Shown: positions 36,896 to 49,947, counted from the stretch's first letter. The stretch is DNA of 64,000 nucleotides from Ridgeia piscesae (GCA_025642075.2 JAODUO010000196.1:71001-135000), one strand, 5' to 3'. The notes: generated by a model not told the origin, from the letters alone. Made by a program: numbers and translations.

Positions 36896-36985
36896 TCATG
36901 ATGCAAACAGCTGCACAAAGCAGGCCGGAGTGACAGGGGAAGACTGCGGATCCAGGTGTGACAACACGCAGGGATGTCCTCGCCG
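36896..36985 (-). CDS. FBXO25/32-like: FBXO25/32 exon 8 (C-terminus)
   Basis: After acceptor [30 protein letters not shown] then [10 protein letters not shown] and TGA. Aligns with the human end (HPCTANNPES, SPQDFINLFKF). Confidence 0.92.
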   Translation of the reverse strand, partial: RRGHPCVLSHLDPQSSPVTPACFVQLFAS

Positions 36986-37083
36986 CTGAATCAAAAACAC
37001 CACCTCGTTTTAATATCATTATTACACATGGATATACTACAAATAAAAATATTTTAATGTGAAACAAAGGCAACTGTGTTGGC

Positions 37084-37149
<66 letters not shown>

Positions 37150-40100
37150 AGTAAAAGAAATTTATCCAGGCCAGAATTTATGTTAAAAGAGGGAGACTCA
37201 GTTGAATCTAACTGTTTTTAGTGTCTGACTTGTTGTGACATGCCCCTGTGCTTGACCAGAACTTCTTTGACACTTTGGTGACACTATCAACGTCATAGTT
37301 TCATCGTCATTTATATATGACTATATCACTTGTAATAATTGTTACAATACCACACAGTGTGCAGTGTGGACGTGAGATTATTAGTAAGTAAAACCCAAAA
37401 ACATATTCAGCAAAAACATATTTAGCAATGTAAACCAGAGTAACATTCTTCGTTTGGCAACCTGCTGACTAGGATGAGTGGGCACTGACTGGGGCTGTCA
37501 TGGTGTCTGTCACACTGGGGCTGTCAAGACGTCTGTCACACTGGGGCTGTCAGGGTGTCTGTCACACTGGGGCTGTCAGGGTGTCTGTCACACTGGGGCT
37601 GTCAGGGTGTCTGTCACACTGGGGCTGTCAGGGTGTCTGTCACACTGGGGCTGTCAGGGTGTCTGTCACACTGGGGCTGTCAGTGGTGTCTGTCACACTG
37701 GGGCTGTCAGGGTGTCTGTCACACTGGGGCTGTCAGGGTGTCTGTCACACTGGGGCTGTCAGGGTGTCTGTCACACTGGGGCTGTCAGGGTGTCTGTCAC
37801 ACTGGGGCTGTCAGGGTGTCTGTCACACTGGGGCTGTCAGGGTGTCTGTCACACTGGGGCTGTCAGGACGTCTGTCACACTGGGGCTGTCAGGGTGTCTG
37901 TCACACTGGGGCTGTCAGGTGTCTGTCACACTGGGGCTGTCAGGGTGTCTGTCACACTGGGGCTGTCAGGGTGTCTGTCACACTGGGGCTGTCAGGGTGT
38001 CTGTCACACTGGGGCTGTCAGGGTGTCTGTCACACCCGTCAGGGCTGTCCCCTGGGGTGTCTGTCACACTGGGGCTGTCAGGGTGTCTGTCACACTGGGC
38101 TGTCAGGGTGTCTGTCACACTGGGGCTGTCAGGGTGTCTGTCACACTGGGGCTGTCAGGGTGTCTGTCACACTGGGTCTGTCAGGACGTCTGTCACACTA
38201 GTGATGTCAGGGTGTCTGTCACACTGGGCTGTCAGGACGTCTGTCACACTGGGGCTGTCAGGGTGTCTGTCACACTGGGGCTGTCAGAGTGTCTGTCACA
38301 CTGGGGCTGTCAGGTGTCTGTCACACTGGGGCTGTCAGGGTGTCTGTCACACTGGGGCTGTCAGGAGTGTCTGTCACACTGGGGCTGTCAGGGTGTCTGT
38401 CACACTGGGGCTATCAGAGTGTCTGTCACACTGGGGCTGTCAGAGTGTCTGTCACACTGGGGCTGTCAGAGTGTCTGTCACACTGGGGCTGTCAGGGTGT
38501 CTGTCACACTGGGGCTGTCAGGGTGTCTGTCACACTGGGGCTGTCTGTGCATTTTACATTCAACTATGTTATTCTAGTAAACTGCTGGCGCTAAAGCAGT
38601 AGCACATTATTCCAGTTAACCTACCTCCCAATAGAGGGCACTGCAGTGTCGACACAGACGAAGCATTTCAGCATACACATCCTTGAGGCCGTACCTCCTG
38701 AACACAGAAAACAGCAACTTCATAATGACACACATTAACAAACACACATTTCAGTAACAGAATTCCAGTACATTCTGAAAACATTCTATGAGAATCACAA
38801 ATTGTTTGACATGGTTTAGCAACAATACATTTTTGTAACAGATTAGTGTACAAAATAAGTCTGGTGCAGAGTGGTTTAGCACTTAGTTATCCCAGGTGTG
38901 AAAAAGACCCACTACAAAAACACAACATATCAATTACACATAATTAAATAAATAACTATAAATATACCTATTGTTGTATATTTAAGTACATAGAAAATAA
39001 CTGCTAGAAAATTAACTCAGACAGAAGTAGTAAGCTTTATGTGCCTAGGAAATAATTTGAGCACAGTGGCTTTGAATCAGGTGCTGTGGTGTTAAGTTTT
39101 AAGTTCATTCACTCCAGTTCACTCAGTTGTATAAAACATTACTTGACCATTTACAGTGGTGTATATATGTGTACAAATAATATTCATGCAATAATTGCAG
39201 CATGGCTGAATACTTCCAAAAGAAACGATTGAACAGCTCTGCCTTGGGAGTAAAATTCATGCTTTAAACAGTCATGAGGACTGGGTGCTGCACTACAAAC
39301 ATAACTTCTTTACCTTTCACTTAATAATTACAAAAACCCAAAATGTCTACTTTAATATTATAAATGACCAGCCAAGTTACATAGTGATGTCTGGGAAAAC
39401 AAAGCAGTCACATATGCTAAAACTCTTGACAATTATGTTACATTGGTGCAGTGTGTCCCAGAAATAGGTCACATACTCACACACTCAACACAATGCTAAC
39501 ATGTCATATACTCCATATACAGCCTTTTGAAATATGAGCCCCAAATTCTCCAACCCCTGGACATATTTTGAAAAACTATAAATCCATGACCTATCCTAGT
39601 GGGCCCACTGGATCACATGCAAAGACTACACTACACTAGCTCACAGTAAAACTGCCAGTTGGGTGAACATACAAACAAACAAAACAAAATGGTGGACTTA
39701 CTTGGCAAGTCGCAGGTACAGGACCTTCCAACTCAACTGTTGCATGCTCTCATTCCTCCTGATAACAGCACACATCTGACACGGCTCAAAGTGGAAGAGA
39801 CACAACTCCTTCCACATCAACTGTTCCTCAGCCAGACTGAAGGTGCGCTGGTCAATGAGACCCGTATTGACCAGGTCCTTGTGGTCAGCCAGTCGCAGCA
39901 GGATCTGGCGAATGCAGTCGTCTGGCAAGTCAGTCATCTGGACCTGACCGTCGTCACTCCTCTGGTGGAGGGGGAAATGTAAGAGTTAGAGTTAAAGTGG
40001 CTCCCTCTACATCCAGCCACACAGTGACCTGAGGCATTCAGCTACACTAACTTCATTTCTATTCAGCTACACCCATGTTAGTCAGTCAGTAGCTACAGTA

Positions 40101-43100
40101 ACTTCATATCTAATCACTGTTCACACAGGTACATCTACTGATGTCATTAACCCAGCTGCACTGTAGCTTCCAAATATGTTCACACATCTACAGTAACACT
40201 GACCTCATCCACACAGCTACACTGACCACAACCACACAGCTACACTGACCCCATCCACACAGCTACATTGTCCTCATCCTCACAGCTATATACACTGACC
40301 CCATCCACACAGCTACACTGACCCCATCCACACAGCTACCCTGACCCCATCCACACAGACCCCATCCACACAACTACACTGACCCCATACACACAGCTAC
40401 ACTGACCCCTTCCTCGCAGCTACAGTGACCTCATCCACACAGCTACACTGACCCCATACACACAGCTACACTGACCCCTTCCTCACAGCTACAGTGACCT
40501 CATCCACACATATACACTGGCCCCATCCACACATCTACACTGACCCCATCCACACAGCTACACTGACCCCTTCCTCGCAGCTACATTGTCCTCATCCTCA
40601 CAGCTATTACACTGACCCCATCCACACAGCTACACTGACCCCATCCACACAGCTACCCTGACCCCATCCACACAGACCCCATCCACACAACTACACTGAC
40701 CCCATACACACAGCTACACTGACCCCTTCCTCGCAGCTACAGTGACCTCATCCACACAGCTACACTGACCCCATACACACAGCTACACTGACCCCTTCCT
40801 CACAGCTACAGTGACCTCATCCACACATATACACTGGCCCCATCCACACATCTACACTGACCCCATCCACACAGCTACACTGACCCCTTCCTCACAGCTA
40901 CAGTGACCTCATCCACACAGCTACAGTGACCTCATCCACACAGCTACACTGACCCCATCCACACAGCTACACTGACCCCTTCCTCGCAGCTACAGTGACC
41001 TCATCCATACAGCTACACTGACCCCATACACACAGCTACACTGACCCCTTCCTCGCAGCTACAGTGACCCCATCCACACAGCTACACTGACCCCATCCAT
41101 ACAGTTACACTGACCCCATCCACACAGCTACACTGACCTCATCCACACAGCTACACTGACCCCATCCACACAGCTACACTGACCCCATCCACACAGCTAC
41201 ACTGACCCCATCCTCGCAGCTACACTGACCCCTTCCTCGCAGCTACAGTGACCTCATCCACACAGCTACACTGACCCCATCCATACAGTTACACTGACCC
41301 CATCCATACAGTTACACTGACCCCATCCACACAGCTACACTGACCTCATCCACACAGCTACACTGACCCCATCCACACAGTTACACTGACCCCATCCATA
41401 CAGTTACACTGACCCCATCCATACAGTTACACTGACCCCATCCACACAGCTACACTGACCTCATCCACACAGCTACACTGACCCCATCCACACAGCTACA
41501 CTGACCTCATCCACACAGCTACACTGGCCTCATTCACACAGCTACACTGACCTCATCCATACAGTTACACTGACCTCATCCACACAGCTACACTGACCTC
41601 ATCCACACAGCTACACTGACCCCATCCACACAGCTACACTGACCTCATTCACACAGCTACACTGACCTCATTCACACAGCTACACTGACCTCATCCATCA
41701 GTTACACTGACCTCATCCACACAGCTACACTGACCTCATTCACACAGCTACACTGACCCCATCCACACAGCTACACTGACCTCATCCACACAGCTACACT
41801 GACCCCATCCACACAGCTACACTGACCTCATTCACACAGCTACACTGACCTCATCCATACAGTTACACTGACCTCATCCACACAGCTACACTGACCTCAT
41901 CCACACAGCTACACTGACCCCATCCACACAGCTACACTGACCTCATCACACAGCTACACTGACCCCATCCATACAGTTACACTGACCTCATCCACACAGC
42001 TACACTGACCTCATCCACACAGCTACACTGACCCCATCCACACAGCTACACTGACCTCATTCACACAGCTACACTGACCTCATCAAGCTGGATGCTGTCC
42101 AGCCTCTTCTGCATCCTCACAACTGCCTGCATGTGGTGGGCCCACAGACTTGAGCTGCCGAGGTGGTTGTAGCGGCCCTGGTGTAGGGCGGTGGCTGCTT
42201 CCTTCAGGAGCGACTGCATCACGCCCGTGTTGTTCTTGGTCTTCATCACTGCAATGGCCACAGTGGGCATGTCAATGATTGTGAAGAAGAGGAAGAAAAA
42301 GAAGACTGATGGAACCATGGCCAACCTCACCCCCAATATCAGGGGTTCAAGTGGAGAACAACTGAAACATTATGTAATTTCACTGGATCCTTCAGTGTCC
42401 AGGGATCTGCCATGTATTGTGGGTGTATTTTTATTTCAGAAGGCTTTGTGGTAGACATTTTTGAATGAGCTCTGTTTTGAAAATAATGTAAAGTGTAAAG
42501 TAGTAATGTTCAGAAATGAAGACAAAATACAATATAAACTTGGTGTAGTCATAACTCTCTGAAACATCAACCATGTTACATGCACATAATGCGAGCAAAT
42601 CAGAAAGAGTACAAGTGTGGGAAACTGTGAGACCTCTCAGAAAAGATGAGAGTGTGAATGATGTGATTTGTGTCTTGACCAGTTGACGGTCACTGCAGCA
42701 TACTGTGAAGACATCAGTTGACACTTGCCTTGGTCAAGGACACACTCCATGATGTTGAAGACCACCTTCTGGGCAGTCCCGCTGAGAGTGGATAGTTTCT
42801 TGGTGACCAGCAGCTCCAGCAACTGACCAGCACAAACATTATATGTATTACATACAGTAACACGACACTTTATGGACACCTCAGCGCACCTCCAAAATTA
42901 TATGTTTATAAGTGTAGGGTGTAGGAAATAAATTATGCTAATAAGGTCACCTTGTGATTCAGGTCACCCTTGAAATTAGAAAGGCATTTTGTATACAATT
43001 TTCTCCAAGTATAGTTAGGATTAAGATACCTGGCATGAGTTTCTTAAATCTTAAGAAAAAAGCATGTCAAATACACTGCATTCCATGAAAACGGAATGTC

Positions 43101-45285
43101 AATCAATTCGAGGAAGTATGACATAATTAACTATTTATGTGCCAAGTTGGGTGCAATGGGGAAAAGGAAGGACTGAGAATAGAGGAAACATTATTAGTTG
43201 TAATTGTAACACTACGATAGTGCCTATATCCTTGAAAATTCAAGCTCACAGACACAACAATCAACCTAGATCATTTGACATTATCATAAATGGGGACAGG
43301 CAGGAGTACCGAAGTAATCAGAGGAGTATGGCCTAAACTTTGATGATGATGATCTAAGGGTCCTATAGGGATATCAGGGAAATGTAGCAGATTAAATAAG
43401 TACCCTTTGGGGGTATGTCGGTTGTTGAATAGAAAGAGTACAGTATGTAACATTAGCCTATTTACATTTAATTCGATATACAACTGGAAGCCAGTGTAAC
43501 TGCTTAATAAGCAGGGCTAGTGATGGTGAGAACCTAGGCGCTTTAAGTGTTATGCATGGTAAATATATAAGTCCTGATTGGCAATATTATTGAGAAGTGA
43601 GTTACAGAGAGAGCTGATAAAGGGTGGAGTCATTGGAGTGAAGAGGGATTCTACAGGGTTGAGAATGAGAGGAAGACAAGGGTGTTGGTGACGACAACAA
43701 AATGGAACCAGCTATGGGAAAAGAGGAAATCGGCAATGAGCTACAAAGCCAGCCTCATCTTGGACTTGAGGGACAAGGAGGAGAATAAGGACAAGGTTTA
43801 CGTGGACAGTGAATGCTAACCTTGCAGGCATAGTTGCACCTGTGGTTGTCTCGCACAGCTCCACTCATATCCAGACGACTGAAGGCTTCTGATAGGCTCA
43901 CTTGAGTCTTTTGCTGTAAGGTCAACAAAGTACATGTATGTAGAAAAATTGCATCCATTTCACATGCATCCACTGCACAACGGATCAGTTTAAATTTATA
44001 ATATATTTAACACAAGACAAAATTAAATAGCAGTTTACATAAAAAATTATATGAACAGAGTGAGGAATCAATGTGTAATGTGCATACAACCCTTCAGTGC
44101 TGCATGTAGAACAAAAGGATGTTTTGTTATGGTTGTCCACCTGTCACAACAGATGTTGACGGTGTCAACTGGTGGCGCTGGCTAATGACATACCTGGGTT
44201 CCTTTAAAATAATACTGTACAAGTACTAGCAATCGGGCAGACACAAATCATAAAAATTCAATCAACTTCAAGAACATTCTGTGAGCACCCCCTATAGTTG
44301 ATTTCCCTTGGATAACTTCAAATTCCTTTTAAATGCGTACCTTCCAAGCAACCACTTCAAAGTGCTAGCTTGATAGTGCAATATATTTATGTAGTATTGG
44401 TGAAATTACCAAACACATAACAAACTTATTTAAAACATTGAACAAAAGATGAGCTTATACAGACATCCTTTAGTCTCTTCTAAACTATATCCCTGATTAG
44501 TTCAGTGGTCTGATTAGTTCAGAGGTCTGATTAGTTGAGTGGTCTGAAGGCAAAGTTGTTGTCTAAGCATCTGATTTAGGCAAATTACCATAATGACCAA
44601 AGTACACAGTTTCAACCATTATTATGATATAGCTTAATCAACGACTGATTCACACATCTAGTATGAACCTTAAAATTAGCAAGTACCCTTAATCTCTAAG
44701 CAAAATAATAGACTTTAATTTAAGGCGTGACTTTCATCCCAGGTAAGTGTCATGCATGGCCGAGGCTATATCCCTGACCAGTTGGTAAACGATCAGCAAT
44801 ATATGTAACCCTAACCGGTTAAATAAAAGTTGGTCGACTGAGCACATGACTGATCGGGGTAATAGCCACTGCCCCAATACACACAACCAGCCATATGCTA
44901 ACTCGAGTTACTCGACTACATATATTTCGACATATGGAGCGATTATAAAAGTGGACTGTGCTGACACCTACCTCCTTTGTCCCCTTCACAATGCACACGT
45001 AGGGCTGTGATCCCTGACACCCCTCAATCTCCTTCTGCACACACAGCCCCTCCAGGACAGCGAGTCGGATCAACCTGGGACAGGACACAACACTGCATGT
45101 GTATGTCTTTGTTTTATATCACAGTCAGTCAACGTTCACCACTCCCATGCTCCTATACTGAACACATTCACTGTTAGGCTATGATTGTTGCATAATATAT
45201 ATTCTAGTTCTAGCTCGTTCTAGCACTCAACAGTGTTATATTAACTGACCACTACATACATACTTAATATATATGTATATATATG

Positions 45286-45321
<36 letters not shown>

Positions 45322-45326
45322 CACTG

Positions 45327-45379
<53 letters not shown>

Positions 45380-48300
45380 TATTAATTATGTATATATATA
45401 GTATATATATACATAATTAATATATATAACTTTATATATATAATATATATATTATTTATATATTATTTATATTATATATGTATATATGATATATATATAT
45501 ATACATACATATAGATATATCTATATATATTATATAAATAAATTAATATATATTAATTATGTATATATATATATATACTAGATATATATATATACATAAT
45601 TAATTTATATATATATATATATTAATTTATTTATATATATATATATAATCTCTATATATATATATATATATATATATTAATTATGTATATATATGTATAT
45701 ATATATACACCTAAATTAATATATATATACATATATGATATATATAATATATATATATATATAAATTATATGTATGAGATTTATCCAGTTTATATTTGAC
45801 TAAGCTAATCAGTAAGTATAACTGTGCATATACCATGGAGTTAATCATGTTATTAGTACATACAATTTGAATTACAATTTTATATAAAATATCAGCTAAG
45901 CAAACATACATTTCATATAAAAAGTGGACTTAATTTTTTTGCTAATTCAACTTTGAAATATCAGATAAAATATGAAGTGAATAATATGTCAACATGTGCA
46001 CACATACACACACGCGCACACACACATTCCTGTGAACACATTTGCCATGCGTTGTGCACGTGTTGGGGTGCACGTGTACTGGGAAACAACACCTCGACTC
46101 ACTCAAACTGATGTAATTTGGCGTGATGCCACACACTCAATCAGCTGGTCATGTTGACATCCCACACTGAGGCTCACAGAGAAATTACACCACAATTCTA
46201 GGAGAGCGTGGCTTCCCACTGGATGGCCTCAATGCTGCCTCCATTCAGATTATACCTGTCACTCAGGTGTGGGGATAGACCATTGACTATTTACTTTTCA
46301 CTTGTGATAATGCTACCTGTTACTCCGGCATCAGGGGACAAGAGACCACTAACCCCGGTACTTACTATTCACTTGTGATAATGTTAATATTTCTGTCACA
46401 AACTTGAGTCATGGATCTTCTAAAAATGTCTTGTGTGCGTAGATATTCTGATTGTTTTGCTTTATTAACTTGCTGGGAAATTTCTGTATTTTTTTCTTCA
46501 GAAAATCCACATCAAGTCATCAACTTGTTACCAAAAACAACGACATAATGCTTTCATTCCTACAGTCGCTGTTTAAAGTAGTACATATATGATCTCAAAA
46601 TCACTGACTTCATACATGATTACACAAATAAATTTATAACCTGTCCCCATTTGGACACTGCAGTAATATTTTTTTCAGAAATGTTGGAGTTTTATGGATG
46701 TGATGGAACACAAGCTTTTAAAATCTCAATGGCCATGTTTATTAATTCTCATCAATGTTAACTGCGAAATATGTGGGCACCAAGAAGCAGGAAGTACCAG
46801 CCATCTGGAAATATTCCCTACTTGGGGCAACCTGGCTGTGATCAAGGCCTCTATGTCCATATGGTGCACTAGTCTACCTGTCCATGCCAACTTTAATATG
46901 ACTAAGTAACTTTTTGGCATGGATGCTGTATCTGCCTGTACCCGTTACGCAATAAACTGGGCCGGTATGTTTCAGATACCAACACCTGGTTTGTATTTTG
47001 CCGCCCTTCGCGCTGACTTTTATACGCCTTTATTGGTGCTAATGCATATACCTGCCAAGTTCCTAGAAGCAGGACAGTGTACCAAGGACACTACAGTATA
47101 CACAGGAGCAGTATTCGTTATTTTATGACAACAGTCCCTGAAATTGGACATCCAGGTGTTCATCGTTGACTATTAATGGAATTTTGGTGATTGTGTTTCA
47201 TGTAAATTTCACTTAATTTTGGCTTTCTTACTAAATGGTTGATTGGATGGTTTATGTGTCAACTCGGAGAATATTAGATGCAGGGCATAACAAATTGTGA
47301 TATTTATTTCCTCTCAATAAATTAAAACTTTAAAAAAATGCTATAACAACAATAAAATTCTAAAATATAGTTTTATGTGGCCTCCATAGCAATATGGTGT
47401 GTTGTAGGTGAAGGTGCATTTAATAATAATAAGGTGTCTTCTTGTGTGCTGAGATTAGATGGCTGTGCAGCAACAACAGATCAGAGAAGGCAACACACAT
47501 CAAGTGAAAGTATCAATGCCAAATTCACAAGTGGCAAAATAAAACCGCTCAACTGTGATACACTGTTTGATGGCAAACGGCTTGACAACAAGCCATTGAG
47601 AATAAAAACACAAACAGTTTTCCATAATAATTTCTTTTTAACAAACCGGTGCACTTGTTTTTTGGTGTGATGTAAAATTGTGTCTTGTTCTCTCGACTTT
47701 TAGAGCGTTCATAAACTGCAAACTTGAAGATTGCCACACTCTGTATTCAGCTCTGCTCATCATTTCCTGTTGCCATGGAGAGTGTACTAGGCCCTTCAGT
47801 TTAAGAGGCTGGGTCCATTAATGTCTGTGATTCACACTGAAGTCTCTCTAGCTACTACTCAAGGAAACTGCGATAAACCTTTAACATTATCACAAGTCAC
47901 ATCTGGTGTTTAGTCTGAGGATGTGACTTGAAACAGATGGTCTTAGGTGGACCCCTGTGTACCCTTGTGGCTATGATGGAGGGGGTAATGTGTGTGTGGT
48001 CCAAATTATGTGTAACATCACTTCTACACAACTATTCAAGGTGCATTGATAAACATAGTCAGTGTTAGTGACAGACACATATTTAGACATGACTCCATGT
48101 GACTGCTGTGTCACCTTACACATTTAAATGAAGGTTTCTATAATATGTTATGAAATGATGCATGGCTAATACATGCACATATATGGATAGTGGCACAAAT
48201 ACTGGATGACCACTAATAGGTGATAACTAACCAATGGTGAATACAGACAACATGACTAACTGCCAAAGACAGGCCATATATGGCATGATCAATCCAGGTG

Positions 48301-49547
48301 TGTATTTAACAGTCACTCAACATATCAACAACAACTGTCCATGCAAAAGTAATGAACTGTCAATTTTGAGACCTTACTGATCTATGAAAACTTAAAGTCA
48401 GTATCATATATATGAAATATATCTGACCAATAATCAATTTTGTAGATATTATACTACATTCCTAAAACATTATTTTAGACAATCCAGCTTTATTGAATAA
48501 ATTAGTAAACATTGTTTACATAAAGAAACACACCGCAGAACTAATTCGGCCAACTGAATTGAATAGCAGTAATAAATTAATGTTATTCCTTAGCCATCAC
48601 ATATGTTAATTAAGTAATTTACATTAATAATTAATAAATAAGTGACCCAATCAAACAAGTATTGCTAGCTGGAGTTCTCAGACCCTGAGTCATATCCATG
48701 AATGGTAGACCCCAGTCAAGTCTGGGCGCAGCATGCGTGTCATTGTTTACCAATCAAGATTTCACACTCCCCAATTAACGTGATTACTCAGTGAAACAAA
48801 GTCATGCAGTACAGTGTGTACTAACCACAATTATACCGATCCTGTAATTCGCTGTCGTTGCTTAATATTGTCGCAAATAGCAACGTCAAAGTCGTGCAAG
48901 TGCGTGGTGAGATTAGAGGCAACAACGACACAAATTAACATTGTAATGCTATAGAAAAAACAGTCGATTTTAGGGTTGTATATTCGCAATTTGTGCATGA
49001 TCAAAGAAAGATATAAATCTCGGTATGTTTATAAACGAGTGAGCCTACAGACATGCTGTTTTGTGCCGTTAAGATGGTGCATCGGAAAGGCGGCACCGTG
49101 CCGTTTTGCGTGGATAAATTTGCAGCAGTGTCGTGGACAAATGACGCCATCGATTGCAGCGACTGTAACGTTGACTAATGCGATGTCACGGCTAGTGCAC
49201 GTGTCAATGTTTACAAATGCGTCACTCGTCCAAAGCCAATCTGGATCTGTCTAAAACAACTATCACACGGGAAAACCGAATGAGCGATCTTTTCTGGAAA
49301 TCTATCATCCTCCAACACTGCCTTATTACGCAGGATTAATCAACAAGTGCGCAGTTGGCGAACTAGACGAACGTAAACAAAGCGCCATTTTGGTTCTGGC
49401 TCGCAGCTGATCCACTCACCTTGCGATGCGGCTTTCGTTGAAATTTTCCAGCAATTTCAGCCGCCACATTCGCAGACGCTCCCACCCTTCCGTGGTTCGA
49501 ACCCACTGTTCCCCCGGCGACCGCCAATCCTGTCCAAGAAAAGGCAT
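36896..49547 (-). CDS. FBXO25/32-like: F-box protein FBXO25/FBXO32 (atrogin-1) family
   Basis: Eight exons join in phase (49547-49420, 45074-44972, 43913-43821, 42822-42729, 42248-42079, 39961-39702, 38697-38625, 36985-36896): 1011 nt, 336 residues plus stop; vertebrate members are about 355-367. These proteins bind SKP1 through the F-box and give substrate specificity to an SCF ubiquitin ligase; FBXO32 drives muscle atrophy in vertebrates. Seen: [20 protein letters not shown] (invariant N-terminus), [36 protein letters not shown]-box around residues 205-255 with [16 protein letters not shown] and [20 protein letters not shown] (zinc-like CxxC), HPC and the end FVQLFAS. The lysine-rich nuclear signal (KKRKKD) of vertebrate members is absent. 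Intron 4 is GC-AG. Gene appears intact. Confidence 0.95.
37083..37146. repeat. (TA)n microsatellite
   Basis: Pure TA dinucleotides in F-box gene intron 7. Confidence 0.97.
37486..38556. repeat. 26-bp minisatellite (GTGTCTGTCACACTGGGGCTGTCAGG)
   Basis: About 41 tandem copies in intron 7 of the F-box gene, with GAC, GAG and CTA variants and one disrupted unit near 38030-38060. All three forward frames stay open because the unit lacks stop codons, giving spurious frames of 374, 340 and 233 codons. Confidence 0.97.
38625..38697 (-). CDS. FBXO25/32-like: FBXO25/32 exon 7
   Basis: 73 nt, acceptor TGTGTTCAG, donor GTAGGT. Completes Lys, then [11 protein letters not shown] and [13 protein letters not shown], aligning with YGDTLQLCKHCHILSWK of FBXO32. 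Confidence 0.93.
39702..39961 (-). CDS. FBXO25/32-like: FBXO25/32 exon 6 (F-box)
   Basis: 260 nt after acceptor CCTCCACCAG, donor GTAAGT. It starts [16 protein letters not shown], then [34 protein letters not shown] and [11 protein letters not shown]. This is the F-box plus linker. Confidence 0.95.
40195..42078. repeat. 23-bp minisatellite built from the exon-5 donor splice site
   Basis: About 80 tandem copies of CACAGCTACACTGACCTCATCCA (CCCCATCC and other variants). On the gene's strand each unit reads TGGATGAG|GTCAGTGTAGCTGTG, and the true exon-5/intron-5 junction is TTGATGAG|GTCAGTGTAGCTGTG at 42079/42078. The array therefore abuts and repeats the real donor. Some copies read GATGGG|GTCAGT, still donor-like. 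A longer-period (about 350-400 bp) near duplication occurs around 40280-40860. Confidence 0.95.
42079..42248 (-). CDS. FBXO25/32-like: FBXO25/32 exon 5
   Basis: 170 nt after acceptor GGCCATTGCAG, donor GTCAGT. Reads (V)[33 protein letters not shown] and [12 protein letters not shown]. Its end seeds the adjoining 23-bp array. Confidence 0.92.
42729..42822 (-). CDS. FBXO25/32-like: FBXO25/32 exon 4 (GC donor)
   Basis: 94 nt after acceptor GCTGGTCAG. Reads [19 protein letters not shown] and [10 protein letters not shown], matching LLELIAKSQLTSLSGIAQK of FBXO32. The donor is AAG|GCAAGT, the classic GC-AG form, and phase 1 joins exon 5 exactly. Confidence 0.93.
43821..43913 (-). CDS. FBXO25/32-like: FBXO25/32 exon 3
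   Basis: 93 nt after acceptor CTTACAG, donor GTTAGC. Reads [18 protein letters not shown] then NHRCNYACK, matching TLGEAFNRLDFSTA and RFNYVVR. Confidence 0.9.
44972..45074 (-). CDS. FBXO25/32-like: FBXO25/32 exon 2
   Basis: 103 nt after acceptor TGTCCCAG, donor GTAGGT. Reads [18 protein letters not shown], then [13 protein letters not shown], matching KWIYVHKGSTKE. The basic nuclear signal of vertebrate relatives would fall here and is absent. Confidence 0.85.
45255..45770. repeat. TA-rich satellite-like block
   Basis: About 500 bp of TATATA/TATGTA with several palindromes (for example TATACATAATTAATATAT), in F-box gene intron 1. Confidence 0.95.
45771..49419. other. F-box gene intron 1, no further exon seen
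   Basis: The open frames at 46694-46909, 46919-47128, 47377-47670 and 48976-49254 are unrecognised. None shows flanking splice signals plus a family motif. Confidence 0.45.
49420..49547 (-). CDS. FBXO25/32-like: FBXO25/32 exon 1 (start codon)
   Basis: ATG at 49547 (minus strand). Reads [20 protein letters not shown], then [18 protein letters not shown] and SRIA plus two bases before donor GTGAGT. The [12 protein letters not shown] start is diagnostic for FBXO25/32. Confidence 0.95.
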
Positions 49548-49616
49548 GGTTGCACCAAAACCCACGAAAACATACGCTTTCTTCTTTCCCGAGTGCGAGC
49601 CTTCTGTTTACCTCTG

Positions 49617-49713
49617 TCTTTATACGCTGCGGTAGCGAATAAATTTGCGTACGACAATTCGATTGGATCGCCTCGCTGCTACGTCACCGCCATTGGTCAG
49701 CGGCTGTGACGTC
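49617..49713 (-). promoter_or_regulatory. Promoter cluster of the FBXO25/32 gene (TATA, CCAAT, CRE)
   Basis: On the minus strand, upstream to downstream: CRE-like GACGTCA (49707-49713), CCAAT (49692-49696), CRE-like TGACGTA (49680-49686), CCAAT (49662-49666), TATAAAGA (49617-49624), then ATG 70 bp further at 49547. The block is CpG-rich against its AT-rich surroundings. Site identity is by consensus; function is inference. Confidence 0.6.
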
Positions 49714-49947
49714 GCGAGGCAGAATGTAAATAAACATTGGCGCGGCGTGTTTGTGGCGATGCACTGCGACGGAACGGAGTTGACGTTTTGATTGAATTCT
49801 AACGCCGAGGGTTGCGAATTATAAAATTAGGTGCGGTTTAGCGAGTCGAACACGTCTCGACGTCTGCTGAAGTCAATTACCCGTGTTATTCATGTACACG
49901 GGTCTACATTTTGGGTCTGTATCATACTGTTCAGTGTTGGTCTATAG

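Noticed and set aside
37478..38602. Overlapping frames of 374, 340 and 233 codons ([22 protein letters not shown] repeats)
   Set aside because: They are produced by a 26-bp minisatellite without stop codons in any forward frame; it lies in an intron of the F-box gene on the other strand.
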